In this document: positions 61,623 through 64,000 of the stretch, in pieces | Layout: the number at the start of each line of letters is the position of its first letter | How positions within the stretch are numbered: position 1 is the first letter of the stretch | Assembly (NCBI RefSeq): GCF_000192435.1 | Contig: NZ_AEUD01000001.1 | Span: 186,001 to 250,000, forward strand | Length of the DNA: 64,000 nucleotides | Direction: 5' to 3' | From: Gordonia neofelifaecis NRRL B-59395 | GTDB taxonomy: Bacteria > Actinomycetota > Actinomycetes > Mycobacteriales > Mycobacteriaceae | Translations under genes and position numbers: made by a program | The notes under the pieces: model-generated | The model's database searches: none | What the model was told of the DNA's origin: nothing | Seen by the model: the letters and a program-made list of their open reading frames with translations, nothing else

Positions 61623-62288
61623 TCAGACCGGCTTGAAGTTGTTGTAGCCGATCTTGTTCAGACGATTCAGGATCGTCTTCGCGTTGGTGCCGGTCTCCGG
61701 GCCGAGGCAGGAGACGAAGTAGTAGGCGTTCACCATGCCGACGAGCTGATCGCCGACGACCACGGGGCTGCCCGAGTCGCCTTCGATGACGCACATCTGG
61801 CTGAAGTGCGAGTCGCCGTCCGAGAACCACGTCACGCCACAGGTGTTACCGGTGGTGCGGCCCTCCTTGCAGAGGATCGTGGGGAACTGGACCGGTGCGG
61901 TGTTGACCTTCCGGATGGTGACTCCGCGGACGGTGCGGGTCGGTGCGACATTCGAGTTGAGCGCGATCACCGCGACGTCGATGTCCGACGCCGAGTACAC
62001 GATCGTGCCGATCTGACCGCGGCTCTGGAAGTTCTCCGAGAACACGCGCTGTCCGGGCTTGCCGCAGTGGCCGGCCGTGACTGCGATGAGCTGCCCCTTG
62101 CGGGCGCCGGAGGTCGGACGTCCGACCGTCGTCACCGTGCAGGCTGCGGCGCTGTTGCCGCCCTTGAGAACCAGGATTCCGGATCCGCCACCCAGCGGAA
62201 CCTTGGGTGCGGCGTCGGCGGTTCCGAGTCCCACCAACGACAACAGCCCGGCGGCGACCACCGCGAGCAGCACCGTCAATTTCTTCAT
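61623..62288 (-). CDS. Secreted trypsin-like serine protease (S1 family)
   Basis: A 221-residue protease precursor: signal peptide MKKLTVLLAVVAAGLLSLVG, cleavage near ADA/APK, then the catalytic triad His74 (VTAGHCGKP), Asp104 (SDIDVAVIAL) and Ser172 (EGDSGSPVVV). Cys50/Cys75 and others are placed for disulfides. It resembles small chymotrypsin-like secreted proteases of actinobacteria; with no long propeptide it may be active at once or be a degenerate family member. The ATG at 62288 is preferred over 62294 because GGAG is six bases away. TAAGGT (complement of 62345-62350) is a candidate -10. Confidence 0.85.
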   Translation of the reverse strand: MKKLTVLLAVVAAGLLSLVGLGTADAAPKVPLGGGSGILVLKGGNSAAACTVTTVGRPTSGARKGQLIAVTAGHCGKPGQRVFSENFQSRGQIGTIVYSASDIDVAVIALNSNVAPTRTVRGVTIRKVNTAPVQFPTILCKEGRTTGNTCGVTWFSDGDSHFSQMCVIEGDSGSPVVVGDQLVGMVNAYYFVSCLGPETGTNAKTILNRLNKIGYNNFKPV

Positions 62289-62565
62289 GCGCATCTCCGC
62301 TCAGTACTTGTCCAGGCCGCGTTCGCTCTGCGGGCGACGTGCCTACCTTAAGTGCCCCCTCGGGCAACCCCCAATGCCCACTTCGAAGACCGCAGCAGTT
62401 GTGACGCAATTGAGACGACGTCAGCAATGTACACGTGCGGAGGTGTCGGGCACCACATTCGTCTCAGGGCGGATGTGCTCAGCGGGCACCGGGGATTTAG
62501 GATGACGGGGCAAGTCTTGGGTGCCGGACCTGGCACTCTTCACCCGAAGAAACCTGGAGCACGTA

Positions 62566-64000
62566 GTGACCGAAAGCGGCCGTCCAGTTGTCCTCATCGC
62601 TGACAAGCTCGCCCCCTCGACGGTGGAAGCCCTCGGCTCCGACGTCGAAGTGCGGTGGGTAGACGGCCCCGATCGTCCGAAGCTTCTCGAAGCCGTCGTC
62701 GACGCCGACGCCATTCTGGTGCGTTCGGCCACCACCGTCGACGCCGAGGTGCTCGACGCGGGCAAGAACCTCAAGATCATCGCCCGCGCAGGCGTCGGCC
62801 TCGACAACGTCGACGTGCCGTCGGCCACCGAGCGCGGCGTCATGGTCGTCAACGCGCCGACCTCGAACATCCACTCCGCCGCCGAGCACGCCATCGCGCT
62901 GCTGATGTCGACCGCTCGCCAGGTTCCGGCCGCCGACGTCACGCTGAAGGAGCACACCTGGAAGCGCTCGTCGTTCTCCGGCGTCGAGCTCTTCGACAAG
63001 ACCGTCGGCGTCATCGGCCTGGGACGTATCGGCCAGCTGGTCGCCCAGCGCCTCGCCGCCTTCGAGACCAAGATCGTCGCCTACGACCCGTACGCCTCGG
63101 CGGCCCGCGCAGCGCAGCTGGGCATCGAACTGGTAGGCCTCGACGAGCTCCTCGAGCGCGCCGACTTCATCACCATCCACCTGCCCAAGACCAAGGAGAC
63201 CGCGGGCCTGCTCGGCGCCGAGCAGTTCGCCAAGGTCAAGGACGGCGTGATCGTCGTCAACGCCGCCCGCGGCGGACTGATCGACGAGCAGGCTCTCGCC
63301 GATGCGATCAAGTCCGGCAAGGTCCGCGGTGCGGGTCTGGACGTCTTCGACTCGGAGCCGTGCACCGACTCGCCGCTGTTCGAGCTCGACCAGGTCGTCG
63401 TCACACCGCACCTGGGCGCGTCGACCGCAGAGGCTCAGGACCGCGCGGGCACCGACGTCGCCGCGAGCGTGAAGCTGGCCCTGGCCGGTCACTTCGTGCC
63501 CGACGCCGTGAACATCACCGGCGGCCCCGTCGACGACGAGGTGGCGCCGTGGCTGGAGCTGTCGCGCAAGCTCGGCGTCCTCGCGGGTGTCGTCGCGGGC
63601 GGCATGCCGACCAATCTCACCGTCGAGGTCCGCGGCGAGCTCGCCGCGAGCCCGGTCGACGTCCTCGGTCTGTCGGCCCTGCGCGGCCTGTTCTCGGCCG
63701 TCGTCGATGAGCCGGTCACCTTCGTGAACGCCCCCGCCGTCGCCGGTGAGCGCGGCGTGAGCCACGAGGTCGTCACCGAGACCGAGAGCCCGAACCACCG
63801 CAGCCAGGTGGATGTCCGCGCGGTGTTCGCCGACGGCAGCATCGTCAACGTCGCGGGCACCCTGACCGGACCGCAGCAGGTGCAGAAGATCGTCAACATC
63901 AACGGACGCAACTTCGACCTCCGCGCCGAGGGCCGCAACCTCCTCGTCAGCTACGCCGACCAGCCGGGCTCGCTCGGCAAGATTGGCACCGTGCTCGGCA
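62566..64000 (+). CDS. serA: D-3-phosphoglycerate dehydrogenase, 3' end outside the window
   Basis: The first 478 residues of SerA; about 50 residues including most of the C-terminal ACT domain are beyond the right edge. It oxidises 3-phosphoglycerate with NAD+ to open serine synthesis. The Rossmann motif is VGVIGLGRIGQLVAQRL, the catalytic Arg lies in VNAARGGLIDEQALA and His in VVVTPHLGASTAEAQDRAG; residues from about 315 form the allosteric-substrate-binding domain. The GTG start has TGGAG six bases upstream. The 277-base gap to the divergent protease holds both promoters. Confidence 0.96.
   Translation, partial: MTESGRPVVLIADKLAPSTVEALGSDVEVRWVDGPDRPKLLEAVVDADAILVRSATTVDAEVLDAGKNLKIIARAGVGLDNVDVPSATERGVMVVNAPTSNIHSAAEHAIALLMSTARQVPAADVTLKEHTWKRSSFSGVELFDKTVGVIGLGRIGQLVAQRLAAFETKIVAYDPYASAARAAQLGIELVGLDELLERADFITIHLPKTKETAGLLGAEQFAKVKDGVIVVNAARGGLIDEQALADAIKSGKVRGAGLDVFDSEPCTDSPLFELDQVVVTPHLGASTAEAQDRAGTDVAASVKLALAGHFVPDAVNITGGPVDDEVAPWLELSRKLGVLAGVVAGGMPTNLTVEVRGELAASPVDVLGLSALRGLFSAVVDEPVTFVNAPAVAGERGVSHEVVTETESPNHRSQVDVRAVFADGSIVNVAGTLTGPQQVQKIVNINGRNFDLRAEGRNLLVSYADQPGSLGKIGTVLG

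Overview
This 64 kb window is high-GC, densely coded actinobacterial chromosome, most likely from the Mycobacteriales (Gordonia, Williamsia or Rhodococcus type; I cannot settle the genus). The evidence is gene order. From my knowledge of the M. tuberculosis map, the window follows, with insertions and losses, the block from Rv3044 (fecB) to Rv2996c (serA1): fecB, ctaD, serB2, ABC ATPase, NUDIX, echA17, methyltransferases, quinoprotein, acyltransferase, GT4, GH57, methyltransferase, etfB-etfA, GNAT, PlsC, cysteine desulfurase, mnmA, MetE-like, ligA, ACT protein, gatC-gatA-pfkA-gatB, lppZ, doxX, cfp6, ilvB-ilvN-ilvC and serA. No rRNA, tRNA, CRISPR array, transposase, prophage or origin was seen. 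The window is a conserved housekeeping backbone with a few accessory islands.

Layout. 1-5 kb: a partial AurF-like diiron oxygenase, a small membrane protein, and a SNF2 helicase with its SWIM zinc-finger partner. 5-18 kb: siderophore-binding lipoprotein, cytochrome aa3 subunit I (ctaD), serB, a PTH2 peptidyl-tRNA hydrolase, an LLM flavin oxidoreductase, ABC ATPase, NUDIX, a stand-alone LigD-type polymerase, enoyl-CoA hydratase, a methyltransferase, and a second ctaD. 18-29 kb: a set resembling the mycobacterial methylglucose lipopolysaccharide locus (methyltransferase, quinoprotein, LbH acyltransferase, GT4, GH57 branching enzyme, methyltransferase). It is interrupted at 21.3-25.3 kb by a five-gene operon with two Ser/His-type (SipW-like) signal peptidases and three small exported proteins with TasA/camelysin-like alternate signal peptides.

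29-43 kb: electron-transfer flavoprotein, a dispersed-repeat tract with a GIY-YIG gene, an OlsB/OlsA-like acyltransferase pair, cysteine desulfurase-mnmA-MetE-like, ligA, and gatC-gatA. 43-52 kb: a secreted phospholipase A2 coupled to a membrane alpha/beta hydrolase, a two-component system, pfkA, PspC, gatB, lppZ and a DoxX protein. 52-64 kb: branched-chain amino acid genes (ilvD, ilvBNC), mgtE, a Cfp6-like protein, two tandem SRPBCC proteins, a secreted trypsin-like protease, and serA running off the right edge.

Regulation visible in the sequence: an attenuator before ilvB with a 15-residue leader peptide containing Leu-Leu-Val-Val-Ile; at least a dozen genes whose TANNNT -10 element lies 6-7 bases before the start codon, as expected for leaderless mRNAs; several palindromic operator candidates; and unusually long perfect hairpins between convergent genes. 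The most interesting element is the two-peptidase, three-substrate export operon. In it one peptidase is fused to a Ser/Thr/Pro-rich surface domain through what looks like an internal signal peptide.
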